A stretch of DNA of 64,000 nt from AC-32 sp963821495 (GTDB taxonomy: Bacteria > Actinomycetota > Thermoleophilia > Gaiellales > Gaiellaceae), in contig CAWGEA010000003.1 of NCBI GenBank assembly GCA_963821495.1, forward strand, positions 496,001-560,000, read 5' to 3'. Each line of letters begins with the position of its first letter. The stretch's first letter is position 1. Below the pieces are notes generated by a model that was not told the origin of the DNA, searched no databases, and was given only the letters and a program-made list of their open reading frames with translations. The position numbers were made by a program, and so were the translations under genes. This document shows, piece after piece, positions 17,704 through 25,837 of this stretch.

Positions 17704-18128
17704 TGCGGCTGCGGCGCAAGGGCTCCGACGACGCGGTGCGGCTGGTGATGGTCGCGACCGACCGCTCCGAGACGGCCGAGCGCGCGGTGCGGTTCGCGGT
17801 CGACATGGCCTCGCGCTACGAGGCGGAGCTACTCGTGCTGCGGGTGCTCGTGGGGGGCAAGGGCTCGCGCGCGGACGCGGTGCGCGACCTCGACGACTAC
17901 GTCGAGGGCCTGGACGGGGAGCGCAAGCGCTCGGCGGTCGTCTCGGGCGACGACCCCGCGGACACGATCGTCGAGGCGGCACGGCGAGAACGGGCCGACG
18001 TGCTCGTCGTCGGCAGCGTCGGCATGAGCGGTCGGCGCGAGTTCCTGCTCCGCAACGTCCCCAACCGCGTCTCGCACAACGCGCCCTGCACCGTCGTGAT
18101 CGTCCAGACCCACCGCGAGGACGCGTGA
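17703..18128 (+). CDS. Universal stress protein (UspA) family
   Basis: A 141-aa single UspA domain: MVATDRSETAERAVRFA at the start, and VVGSVGMSGRREFLL near the end. The usual ATP-binding motif G-2x-G-9x-G-(S/T) is seen only partly (GSVGMSGRREFLLRN), so nucleotide binding is likely but not certain. ATG overlaps the regulator stop by one base, and its own stop overlaps the GTG of the ABC1 kinase gene, so the three genes form a coupled operon. Confidence 0.88.
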   Translation: MRLRRKGSDDAVRLVMVATDRSETAERAVRFAVDMASRYEAELLVLRVLVGGKGSRADAVRDLDDYVEGLDGERKRSAVVSGDDPADTIVEAARRERADVLVVGSVGMSGRREFLLRNVPNRVSHNAPCTVVIVQTHREDA

Positions 18129-19705
18129 GCGCAGCGGCCGACCAGCACCTGCTCGGGCGTGCGGCCCGGATCGCGACCGTGCTGGGCAAGTACGGCTTCA
18201 ACGAGTCGCGCCGCGACGACGACCCGCCGGAGCTGCGAGCGCGCCGGCTGCGCGAGGCGCTGGAGGAGCTCGGCCCGACCTTCGCCAAGCTCGGTCAGAT
18301 CCTCTCGACGCGGCCCGACCTGATCCCGCCCGAGGCCGTCGCCGAGCTCGCCGCGCTCCAGGACCGCGTCACGCCGCTCGACGAGCACGAGGTCGTCAGC
18401 GTGATGGAGCAGGAGCTCGGCGTCCCGTGGGAGGACGTCTTCGCGTCGATCGAGGCCGAGCCGCTGGCGGCCGGGACGATCGGCCAGGTGCACCGCGCGG
18501 TGCTCGACAACGGCGAGCGGGTGGTCGTGAAGGTTCAGCGCCCGACGGCCGAGCACGACATCGTGCGCGACCTCAGCCTGCTCGAGCTCTTCGCCAAGAA
18601 GACGGGCAACCGCGCGGCCCTGCGCAAGATCGTCGACCTACCGGCCGCGGTCGAACACCTCTCCGATTCGCTGCGGCGCGAGCTCGACTTCCGGCTCGAG
18701 GGCGAGAACGTCGAGCGTCTCCGCGCCGCACTCACCGCCTTCCCGCGCCTCGACGCTCCGCGCGTCTACGACGAGTTCACGACGAGCCGCCTGCTCGTGC
18801 TCGAGGAGATCCCCGGCGTGCCGGTGCGCGAGATCCCGGAGGGCCCGGCGCGCCGCGAGGCGGCTCGGCAGCTGCTCGAGTGCTACTACCGCCAGATCCT
18901 CGTCGAGGGGTTCTTCCACGCCGACCCGCACCCGGGGAACATGCTCTGGGCGGACGAGCGGATCTACTTCCTCGACTTCGGCATGGTCGGCGAGCTCTCG
19001 CCCGAGATGCGCGGCCAGCTGCTCCTGCTCCTGCTCGCCTTCTGGCAGGAGGACGTGCCGTTCATGACGGAGGTCGTCCTGATCATGGCCGGGCCCGAGG
19101 CCGAGGACGCCGACGCCGCCGGGCTGGAGGCCGACCTCACCGAGCTGCTGCGCAGCTACCGGCACGCCTCGCTGGGCGAGATCTCGCTGGGCCCGCTGAT
19201 GCAGGAGGTCGCGCACACCTCGACCCAGCACGGCGTGAGGCTGCCTGCTCCGCTCGTGCTCACGGGCAAGGCGCTCGCCCAGATGCAGCTGGCGGCGTGC
19301 GAGCTCGACCCGGAGCTCGACCCGTTCTCGGTCGTCGGGCGCTTCCTGATGAAGAACCTGCTCACCCGGGCGCAGGCGAGCGCCGACCCGAAGCGGCTCT
19401 TCTACGACGTGCAGAAGCTGAAGGTGCGCGGGGAGCGGCTGATCGAGTCCTTCGAGCGCATTAGCGGCTCGCGGCCCGGCCAGCGGCTGCAGGTGGACAT
19501 CCGCGGGATCACGCCGCTCGAGCGCACGATCCGCATCGTCGCGCGGCAGCTCGCCCTCGCCATCACCGCCGGCTCGGCGCTGGTCGCCTGCGGCGCGACC
19601 GCGGCGGCCCAGCACGTCGAGCGCTGGGTGCCGATCACGCTGGGGGCCACGGGCGGTGCGCTCGCGCTCGTGCTGCTGCTGGACCTCGCGCGGCGCCGCG
19701 TCTAG
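18125..19705 (+). CDS. ABC1/AarF/UbiB family atypical kinase
   Basis: A 526-aa UbiB-like ATPase with the diagnostic KxGQ motif (FAKLGQILSTRPDLIP), the nucleotide loop PLAAGTIGQVHRA with VVKVQRP (catalytic Lys), catalytic loop FFHADPHPGNML and the DFG motif (YFLDFGMVGE). A C-terminal helix pair (ALAITAGSALVACGATAAA, then ITLGATGGALALVLLLDL) anchors it to the membrane. Homologues influence isoprenoid quinone or lipid metabolism. It is coupled to UspA by a GTGA overlap. Confidence 0.92.
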   Translation: MSAAADQHLLGRAARIATVLGKYGFNESRRDDDPPELRARRLREALEELGPTFAKLGQILSTRPDLIPPEAVAELAALQDRVTPLDEHEVVSVMEQELGVPWEDVFASIEAEPLAAGTIGQVHRAVLDNGERVVVKVQRPTAEHDIVRDLSLLELFAKKTGNRAALRKIVDLPAAVEHLSDSLRRELDFRLEGENVERLRAALTAFPRLDAPRVYDEFTTSRLLVLEEIPGVPVREIPEGPARREAARQLLECYYRQILVEGFFHADPHPGNMLWADERIYFLDFGMVGELSPEMRGQLLLLLLAFWQEDVPFMTEVVLIMAGPEAEDADAAGLEADLTELLRSYRHASLGEISLGPLMQEVAHTSTQHGVRLPAPLVLTGKALAQMQLAACELDPELDPFSVVGRFLMKNLLTRAQASADPKRLFYDVQKLKVRGERLIESFERISGSRPGQRLQVDIRGITPLERTIRIVARQLALAITAGSALVACGATAAAQHVERWVPITLGATGGALALVLLLDLARRRV

Positions 19706-20769
19706 CCGCCGACGGTGAGCGTCCGGATGCGGCCCTTGCCGTGGACGTTCTCGGCCCAGGCGATCCGGCGCCCCTCGATCGAGAGCCCGATCGGGGTGCC
19801 TCCGGCCCGCGCGACGAGCTGCGGCTTCTGCCCGCGCAGCAGGTAGACGGCGTTGCCGATCGCATAGACGGCGCCCGGAGTGCCGACCGCGACCCGGTTG
19901 ACGGTGGGCGGAACCCGTGTCATGGACGCCTCGCCGCCGACGTCCCAGTACCCGCCGGTGCGCGCGTCACGCAGCTCGATCTGCCTGCGGCCGTCGACGA
20001 ACTCGAACAGCAGCGCGAGCCTCGGCCAGGCGAGGGCGATCGCCCGAGGGGTGCCGTCCGGGGTGAAGCTCGAGAGGAGGTGCCCGGCGAGGTCGTAGAC
20101 CTGAACCGGCGCGTACTCGGCCGCCCGGGGCGGGCCGATGTCGGGGAAGAAGCGCGGCGTCTTCGCCGGCACGAGCGCGATTCGGCCGGCCGAGGTGGCG
20201 AGCAGGAAGGGCGAGGGGAGCCCGGCCACGTCCGCTGTGCCTGTCGTGACGCGCTTGATCCCACCCTCGACATCGAGTCGGCGGCAGTTCCACTCGACGT
20301 CGCAGCGCTGCAGGATCGAGCCGAAGACGAGCGTCGAGCCGTCCCCGGCCACGCCTCCGAGCCACGACCCGTCGGCCGGACCGGGCATGAAGGAGAGGTC
20401 GAAGACCTTGCGGTCGCGGAGCGTCGGCGAGGCGGTGTGCACGTGCGTGTAGATGAAGTTCCCGGCGTCGTAGCTCGTCCAGAGGGCCTGCGTGCCGGCC
20501 AGCGCCAGCGGCCACGGCATGTGCGTGTAGCCGTCGTTGGCGTTGCCGACCACGGAGCCGCGTTTCGCGGACAGCCGCCGGACGTGGACGGCGTACTCGT
20601 GGCCGATCCACGCCACGGCACCCGAGTCCTGGGCGAAGGCATGGATACGCCCGCTCTCCGTCACGAGCGTGCGCGGCACGGGACGACTCGCGGACGGGAC
20701 TCCGGCCGCCGGCGTGGTCACGAGCAGCAGCGCCGCCCCTACCAGGAAGAACATCGCCGTTCGGTTCAT
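19702..20769 (-). CDS. Secreted beta-propeller protein, type B paralogue 1
   Basis: A 355-aa protein with a signal peptide (FFLVGAALLLVTTPAAG). The mature protein has propeller blades, beginning with ESGRIHAFAQDSGAVAWIG and ending with EGRRIAWAENVHGKGRI. It is a clear paralogue of the next gene and of the C-terminal half of the third gene, sharing the IxAFAQD start and the EG-R-AWA end. It is the last gene of a three-gene minus-strand operon; its start is 17 bases from the stop of the preceding gene. No enzymatic residues are recognised. Its stop overlaps the ABC1 kinase stop in CTAG. Confidence 0.75.
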   Translation of the reverse strand: MNRTAMFFLVGAALLLVTTPAAGVPSASRPVPRTLVTESGRIHAFAQDSGAVAWIGHEYAVHVRRLSAKRGSVVGNANDGYTHMPWPLALAGTQALWTSYDAGNFIYTHVHTASPTLRDRKVFDLSFMPGPADGSWLGGVAGDGSTLVFGSILQRCDVEWNCRRLDVEGGIKRVTTGTADVAGLPSPFLLATSAGRIALVPAKTPRFFPDIGPPRAAEYAPVQVYDLAGHLLSSFTPDGTPRAIALAWPRLALLFEFVDGRRQIELRDARTGGYWDVGGEASMTRVPPTVNRVAVGTPGAVYAIGNAVYLLRGQKPQLVARAGGTPIGLSIEGRRIAWAENVHGKGRIRTLTVGG

Positions 20770-20785
20770 GGCTGCTCCTTTCGAC

Positions 20786-21859
20786 CTATGGGGCGGTTAC
20801 CGCCCTGATGCGCCCGTTGCCGTGGACGTTCTCGGCCCACGCCATCCGCCGGCCTTCGATCGAGAGCCCGACCGGCGTTCCCGCGGCCCGCGCGATCAGC
20901 CGCGCATGCTCCGGCTGCAACAGATAGATGTCACGGCCGACTCGGAAGGTCGTGCCTCCGCTCCCCACGGTGAGGTCGTCGGCGGCGAGGGGCACTCGCG
21001 CTCCCTCGACGAACTCCTTCTTGGGGACGACGAAGCGCTCGACGACCTTCGCGCCGTCGGGCTGTTCCAGGAGCACGGCCAGCGAGCGGCCCGAGAGCGC
21101 GACGTCCCGCACGAGCCCGAGGAACGGGGCACGCAGCTGGAGCCCGCCCGCGAGGTCGTAGACCTCGACCGCGCCGTCCTCCACCACCCGCGGCACCCAC
21201 TGGCCGAGAGGCGTGATCTCGCGGGCGGGCGCGACGGCCACCAAGCCCGGCGTGATCGCGAAGAGCGCCGGCGGGGGAACGCCCGGGACGACCGCCGGGT
21301 AGAACGGGCGAGGTGCCGGCGTCCACATCGCAAGGGACACTCCGCCGCCCGTGACGACCAGCGGGCCCTCGAACGTGTTGCACCCGTACGGCTGGCCAGG
21401 GCAGGTCTCCGCGACCCAGCCGTAGGCAAGCGTCGTGCCGTCGCCGGACACCCCGACGAGGTCGTGGCCGTCGCCCATGCCGCGCAGACCGCCGCCGAGG
21501 TGCGCGATCTCCACCGGCTTGCGTCCGGGAGCACCCACCGCGACGGGGAACTCGGTGCTGTTGCCGCCGGCGTCGAACGACCAGAGCACGCGATTCCCGG
21601 CGAGCGCCAGCAGCGCGGACGAGGCTCGATCCCTGTAGGGGATCGTGCCCACGACCCAGGTCCGCCTCGCGCTCAGGCTCCGTAGGCGGACACGCCCGTC
21701 CGCAGCGACCCACGCCAGCCGGTCGCCGTCCTGCGCGAACGCGTAGATCGGGCGCGGCGAGCTGACGAGCGTCCGAACAGCCGGATGCCGCGCCGGCGCG
21801 GACGCGGTGGCCGCGAGCCCCAGCGGGAGCAGCAGCACCGCGACGAGCAGCGCCTTCAC
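20786..21859 (-). CDS. Secreted beta-propeller protein, type B paralogue 2
   Basis: About 357 aa with a signal peptide (LLVAVLLLPLGLAATASA). Blades include PIYAFAQDGDRLAWVAADGR and RVLWSFDAGG; the end EGRRMAWAENVHGNGRI nearly repeats that of its neighbour. The GTG start at 21859 overlaps the stop of the upstream gene (GTGA), so a longer open frame upstream is not used. The role is unknown; extracellular binding or scaffold function is likely from the fold. Confidence 0.75.
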   Translation of the reverse strand: MKALLVAVLLLPLGLAATASAPARHPAVRTLVSSPRPIYAFAQDGDRLAWVAADGRVRLRSLSARRTWVVGTIPYRDRASSALLALAGNRVLWSFDAGGNSTEFPVAVGAPGRKPVEIAHLGGGLRGMGDGHDLVGVSGDGTTLAYGWVAETCPGQPYGCNTFEGPLVVTGGGVSLAMWTPAPRPFYPAVVPGVPPPALFAITPGLVAVAPAREITPLGQWVPRVVEDGAVEVYDLAGGLQLRAPFLGLVRDVALSGRSLAVLLEQPDGAKVVERFVVPKKEFVEGARVPLAADDLTVGSGGTTFRVGRDIYLLQPEHARLIARAAGTPVGLSIEGRRMAWAENVHGNGRIRAVTAP

Positions 21860-23967
21860 GACGTTCCCTCTTGCAGTGTCAGGGCTCGTACGTAGCCGTG
21901 AACCCGGGTGTCGACCGCCCAGGCCACGCGGTTGCCCTCGATGGAGACGCCGAACGGCGTTCCGGTCGATCTCCACTCGAGCCGCGGTGCGCCCTGTCCG
22001 GTGAAGAGGTAGATGGAGCTGCCGTCCGCGTATACGACGCCCCGGCTGCCGACAGCGATGTGCGTGACGGCCGGCGACGCTGCCGTCGCCCCCACGAGCG
22101 TTTCTGCCGCTGCGTCGTAGCGCTCGATCACCGCGGAGCCGTCGGCGCGCCGGACGAGCACGGCCAGGTCGGGCCAGGCGAGCGCGACGGCGATGACCGT
22201 GCCCACCGGGTGCACGCTCGCAAGCCTGCGGCCCGCGGTGTCGTAGACCACCACGGGCCCGTTCTCGGCGGGCTGCGGCGGGTGGTCCGAGGTCGGATTC
22301 GACACCGCGTGGTCGGCCGCCGGCACGACAGCCACGCGTCCGCTCGAGGCGGCGACCAGCGCCGGCGGGAGCACCGCGAGCTCGACCGACTTCGCCCGCC
22401 CGGTGACGAGAGTCACCGCTCCCCCGGCGGCCTCGACGACTTTGCAGTACTCGTCCTGACAGAACTCGCGCGTCTCTCCGTACGCGAGTGTCGACCGGTC
22501 GCCGGTGAGGCCGGCGAGATAGTCCCCGTCACCCGAGTCGTTGCTGCGGCTGAAGACTCCGACGAGTGACGCGCGCGTCTGCCCCGGCGGGACTTTCTCC
22601 CCGAGCGCTCCCGTCTTCATCGCGGTCTCGCGGGACATGCCGCCCGCGTATGTCGGCCACAGTGCGCGCAGGCCGGCGAGCGCGACCGCGGGCGGCGCGA
22701 CGGGCCCGCCGCCGATCACCGCGGAGGAGACCCAGCCGACGACGCCCTGTCGTCCAGTCGAGAGCTGCTTGACGTGGACGGCGTGCCCCGCATCGACCCA
22801 GGCGATCGAGTCCGCGTCCTGTGCGAACGCGTCGATTCGGCCGCCCGAGTAGAGCGTGCGCGGCTGCGGCGGCGCGAGCGCGGCGAGCAGCCTCGCCGTC
22901 GGGACGAAGACGAGCTTGCCGTGCTGCGGCTGGCCGATCCGGTTGTGCTCGTAGTACTTGACGACGTAGACGAGGCCCCGCGCGCCGAGCGCTGCGTCAC
23001 GGCTGTAGTAGCCGGAGCCCCTCGCCTTCGCGATCACGGCGTCTCTGCCGGTCGTCAGCTGCAGGACGTGCACGGCGCGCGTCCAAGCCTGGCGGGGGTC
23101 GACGGAATACGTCGCGAGGTTGCCGTAGACGGAGAGATGCCCGGCCTTCAGGGTCGTTGCCTTCGCGATCGGCCACGTGTGTACCAGCTCCCCTGTCTTC
23201 CACGCGTACACCTCGAGCGTCTTGCGCTCGGTCAGGACCACCAGCCGGTCGCCGCTCAGCCCGACCTCCTCGGCGGAGCTCGGCGTGATCTCACCTAGGA
23301 GCTTGCCGCCTGAGCTGTAGATGCCGACCGTCGGTGCGGCCGTCGGAGGCGCGTCGTAGTACGGCCACGCCTCGGGGTTGCGCAGGACCGCGATCCGGCC
23401 CGCGTCGGCCGAGGCGGCCATGATCGCGCCCGGCCCGGTGACGATCTGCTTCAGCCCGGTGGGCGTGACCAGGCTCAGCGTCTGCGCCGTGCACACGAGC
23501 CCGTGCGACCACCAGGTGCTGACGGCCAGCACGTTCCCGGAGCCGACCGCGCCGGCGATCCAGCCGCCGTACCACGCGCCGTCCTGCGAGCCGGCGTAGC
23601 GGTGGGTCGAGCGCAGTAGCTTGGCGGCGCCTCCCACGGGAGCCGTGTAGAGCCGCTCGGTGGTCTGGTAGGAGTTGCCGATCACATACCGCGTCACCCA
23701 GGCGACGCGCGTCCCGGCGATCGCCAGCTCGCCGGAGTACTTGCTGTAGGAGCCCTTCACGACCGACGTCGCGCCGTTCGCCAGGTTCCAGACGTAGACC
23801 TTGCCTCCCGTCGCGTACGCGACGCGCGAGCCGTCCAGCGCGAGCGTCACGACCGGAGCCGCCGTCCGCTTCGTCTGCGTCGCCGGCGTCTTCGCGGTTG
23901 CCACCGGCGCCGCGAGGACGACGGCGAGCACGGCGAGCGACAGGCCCAGTGTGCGGAGCCTCCTCAT
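21856..23967 (-). CDS. Secreted double beta-propeller protein (type A + type B fusion)
   Basis: A 703-aa exported protein. A signal peptide (about residues 1-26) is followed by a first propeller (about 35-385) resembling the type A protein at 6180, and a second propeller (about 395-700) beginning SGGRIDAFAQDADSIAWVD that resembles the type B proteins downstream. The ATG is preceded by a perfect GGAGGTGA ribosome site, which excludes the longer upstream frame. It heads a three-gene operon of related propellers. The AT-richer region upstream contains nested inverted repeats. No catalytic motif is seen. Confidence 0.78.
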   Translation of the reverse strand: MRRLRTLGLSLAVLAVVLAAPVATAKTPATQTKRTAAPVVTLALDGSRVAYATGGKVYVWNLANGATSVVKGSYSKYSGELAIAGTRVAWVTRYVIGNSYQTTERLYTAPVGGAAKLLRSTHRYAGSQDGAWYGGWIAGAVGSGNVLAVSTWWSHGLVCTAQTLSLVTPTGLKQIVTGPGAIMAASADAGRIAVLRNPEAWPYYDAPPTAAPTVGIYSSGGKLLGEITPSSAEEVGLSGDRLVVLTERKTLEVYAWKTGELVHTWPIAKATTLKAGHLSVYGNLATYSVDPRQAWTRAVHVLQLTTGRDAVIAKARGSGYYSRDAALGARGLVYVVKYYEHNRIGQPQHGKLVFVPTARLLAALAPPQPRTLYSGGRIDAFAQDADSIAWVDAGHAVHVKQLSTGRQGVVGWVSSAVIGGGPVAPPAVALAGLRALWPTYAGGMSRETAMKTGALGEKVPPGQTRASLVGVFSRSNDSGDGDYLAGLTGDRSTLAYGETREFCQDEYCKVVEAAGGAVTLVTGRAKSVELAVLPPALVAASSGRVAVVPAADHAVSNPTSDHPPQPAENGPVVVYDTAGRRLASVHPVGTVIAVALAWPDLAVLVRRADGSAVIERYDAAAETLVGATAASPAVTHIAVGSRGVVYADGSSIYLFTGQGAPRLEWRSTGTPFGVSIEGNRVAWAVDTRVHGYVRALTLQEGTS

Positions 23968-24075
23968 GCGTCTCACCTCCGCCCGAATCCTTTCGGGCGG
24001 AACGCCCAGTGGCATCGGGGCCGCCGCTGAGCGCCGTTGCTCGAATGTACTGAGCATAGATGGCCAAGGAGTTTC

Positions 24076-24119
24076 GACGTTGTAAGGACAACGTCAAGTG
24101 GCTTACGGAATCCTTACAA
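24076..24119. promoter_or_regulatory. Nested inverted repeats upstream of the propeller operon
   Basis: GACGTTGT-AAGG-ACAACGTC (24076-24095) is a perfect 8+8 palindrome. Overlapping it, TTGTAAGGA (24080-24088) pairs with TCCTTACAA (24111-24119). Read on the minus strand, GTAAG recurs at an 11-base step, and TTGACG occurs within the palindrome as a possible -35 box. The region 24060-24180 is clearly AT-richer than its surroundings. It is probably the operator/promoter of the three-propeller operon, 109-152 bases before the ATG. Confidence 0.5.
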
Positions 24120-24168
24120 AGCGTCGGGTTTTCTGAACGGATAAGCGCTTTGATTTACACTGCGCTAT

Positions 24169-24270
24169 TCAGCGGCGCTTGGTCATCGCCTTCACCAGCC
24201 GACGCTCGACGACGAACGCGAGCACGCTCATCATCGCCCCGAGGAAGGCCCGTTCGAGTCGACGTCGCAT
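24169..24270 (-). CDS. Small basic one-helix protein (33 aa)
   Basis: A short open frame, MRRRLERAFLGAMMSVLAFV followed by VERRLVKAMTKRR, begins ten bases after the stop of the DUF6510 gene and runs in the same direction. It has a single hydrophobic segment (about residues 9-21) between basic ends, like small membrane proteins. The ribosome site is weak (AGGG). Codon bias matches its neighbours. The function is unknown; it could be the last gene of the 29819-24280 operon. Confidence 0.45.
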   Translation of the reverse strand: MRRRLERAFLGAMMSVLAFVVERRLVKAMTKRR

Positions 24271-24279
24271 GGCTCGACC

Positions 24280-24540
24280 CTAGCTCAGCTCAAGGCCGCG
24301 CGTGCCGCCCAGGTCGACCCAGGTGCGGGTCGGGCTGCGGACGATCGTGATCATCGCGTCCCCGCAGTGGCGGCAGCGGATCACGACGCCCGGGCAGTCG
24401 ACGTACACGTCGAGGCGCGCGATCTCCTCGCGGGCGCCACAGCCCCCGCAGACGCAGGGCGCGGCGGTCAGCTCGACGCCGAACAGCTCGAGCAGCAACC
24501 CGCCGACCGCGTTGCCGTCGAGGGTGCGTGGCTCCGTCAT
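24280..24540 (-). CDS. DUF6510 family zinc-ribbon protein
   Basis: An 86-aa protein with two Cys pairs, CVCGGCG (about residue 30) and CRHCG (about residue 56), a zinc-ribbon arrangement, and the conserved opening LDGNAVGGLLLELFG. This family often neighbours sulfite-oxidase-like proteins and ferredoxin-reductase-like proteins, as here. Its ATG overlaps the stop of the reductase gene (ATGA). Its function is not known. Confidence 0.8.
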   Translation of the reverse strand: MTEPRTLDGNAVGGLLLELFGVELTAAPCVCGGCGAREEIARLDVYVDCPGVVIRCRHCGDAMITIVRSPTRTWVDLGGTRGLELS

Positions 24541-25241
24541 CCGGTCGCTCCGAAGCGCTCGGTCCGGATCCAGCGCGGGTCGTAGCCGAGGCGGACGAGG
24601 CCGTCGGCCGCGGCGTCGACGAAGCGCGTCGAGCCGCAGGCGTAGACGCGAGGCTCTTCCGACGCGGGGAATGCGACCTCGCCCAGGAGCTCGTCGTCGA
24701 TCCGCCGCGTGTAGCCGCTCCAGCCGGGCGGCTGCTCCCGCGTGAGGGTGTGGAACACGTGGAGCCCGAGGGTCTCGAGCTCGTCGCGGTAGATCACGTC
24801 CTCCAATGTGCGGGAGGAGTAGAGCAGCCGCATCGGCGTTTCGCTGTCGAGGCGCGCGCGGCGGCGCGCCATCGCCATCAGCGGCACGACGCCCGAGCCG
24901 CCGGCGACGAGCAGCACCGGCTCGGGCTCGTCGCCGTCCCAGACGAAGTAGCCGCCGATCGGGCCGCGCACCTCGATCACGTCTCCTTCGCGTACCTCGT
25001 CGACGAGATACGGCGACACCTCGCCGTCCTCGAGCCGCTCGACGGTGATCGCGGGAGGGTCGCCCGGCGCGGAGGCGATCGAGTACGAGCGCTGTGCCTG
25101 GTAGCCGTCCTCGGCGGTGAGGCGCACGTCGAGGTGCTGGCCCGCGCGGTGGTCGCCCCAGCCGTCGGCTTCGAGCTCGAGCGTGCGCACTCGCGGAGTT
25201 TCCTCGCGCACGGCCGCCACCGACGCGGCCAGCCAGGTCAG
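24537..25241 (-). CDS. Ferredoxin/flavodoxin NADP reductase-type flavoprotein
   Basis: About 234 aa with an FAD-binding barrel (AGQHLDVRLTAEDGYQAQRS, RSYSIAS motif) and a NAD(P) domain (LLVAGGSGVVPLMAMARRR, then YACGST). It lacks an iron-sulfur domain, so it should pass electrons between NAD(P)H and a partner, probably the molybdoenzyme encoded just upstream. The first beta strand (TWLAASVAAVREETPRV) is only complete if translation starts at CTG 25241, which overlaps the upstream stop as CTGA, mimicking the usual GTGA coupling. GTG at 25220 is the alternative and would clip this strand. Confidence 0.88.
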   Translation of the reverse strand: MTWLAASVAAVREETPRVRTLELEADGWGDHRAGQHLDVRLTAEDGYQAQRSYSIASAPGDPPAITVERLEDGEVSPYLVDEVREGDVIEVRGPIGGYFVWDGDEPEPVLLVAGGSGVVPLMAMARRRARLDSETPMRLLYSSRTLEDVIYRDELETLGLHVFHTLTREQPPGWSGYTRRIDDELLGEVAFPASEEPRVYACGSTRFVDAAADGLVRLGYDPRWIRTERFGATG

Positions 25242-25837
25242 TCGCCCCAGTACCGCTGCTCCAGCCAGGGATCTCCTCTCAAGTGGTAGCCGTTTTGCTC
25301 CCAGAAGCCGGGCTCGTCCTCGTCGCGAAGGGCGAGGCCCCGCACCCACTTCGCGCTCTTCCAGAAGTAGAGGTGCGGCACGAGCAGGCGCGCCGGCCCA
25401 CCGTGCTCGGGGTCGAGCGGCTCGCCGTCGTAGCCGAACGCGACCCAGGCCTTGCCGCCCGTGAGGTCCTCGAGCGGGAGATTCGTCGTGTAGCCGCCGT
25501 CGCAGAAGGCCACCGCGTAGCCCGCGTCGTGGTCGACGGCCTCGAGCAGGGTGTCGACCGAGACGCCCTCCCAGGCCGTGTCGAGCTTCGACCACTTCGT
25601 GACGCAGTGGATGTCGACCGTGACCTCCTCGCTCGGCAGCTCGCGGAACTCCTCCCACGTCCAGCGCGCGGGCTCGGCGCCGCCCTGGATCGTGAAGGTC
25701 CACTCGTCGAGCGCCACGTGCGGCGTCGGCCCCGCCGACAGCACGGGGAAGTCGTCGGTCAGGTACTGCCCCGGCGGGACGCGGTCGGGCGGCCCGTCCT
25801 GGCGCCGCCCGCGAAATCCGCGCGAGATGATCGGCAT
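25238..25837 (-). CDS. Sulfite-oxidase-like molybdopterin oxidoreductase
   Basis: A 199-aa molybdopterin-binding domain of the sulfite oxidase fold. The conserved Cys that coordinates Mo is in TVDIHCVTKWSKLDTAWEG. YTTNLPLEDL and PHLYFWKSAKWVRG are also typical of the small actinobacterial YedY/SuoX-like family. There is no signal peptide and no dimerisation domain, so it is probably cytoplasmic. The ATG overlaps the upstream stop by one base (TGATG), and its stop overlaps the reductase start. The natural substrate is not known for this subfamily. Confidence 0.9.
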   Translation of the reverse strand: MPIISRGFRGRRQDGPPDRVPPGQYLTDDFPVLSAGPTPHVALDEWTFTIQGGAEPARWTWEEFRELPSEEVTVDIHCVTKWSKLDTAWEGVSVDTLLEAVDHDAGYAVAFCDGGYTTNLPLEDLTGGKAWVAFGYDGEPLDPEHGGPARLLVPHLYFWKSAKWVRGLALRDEDEPGFWEQNGYHLRGDPWLEQRYWGD

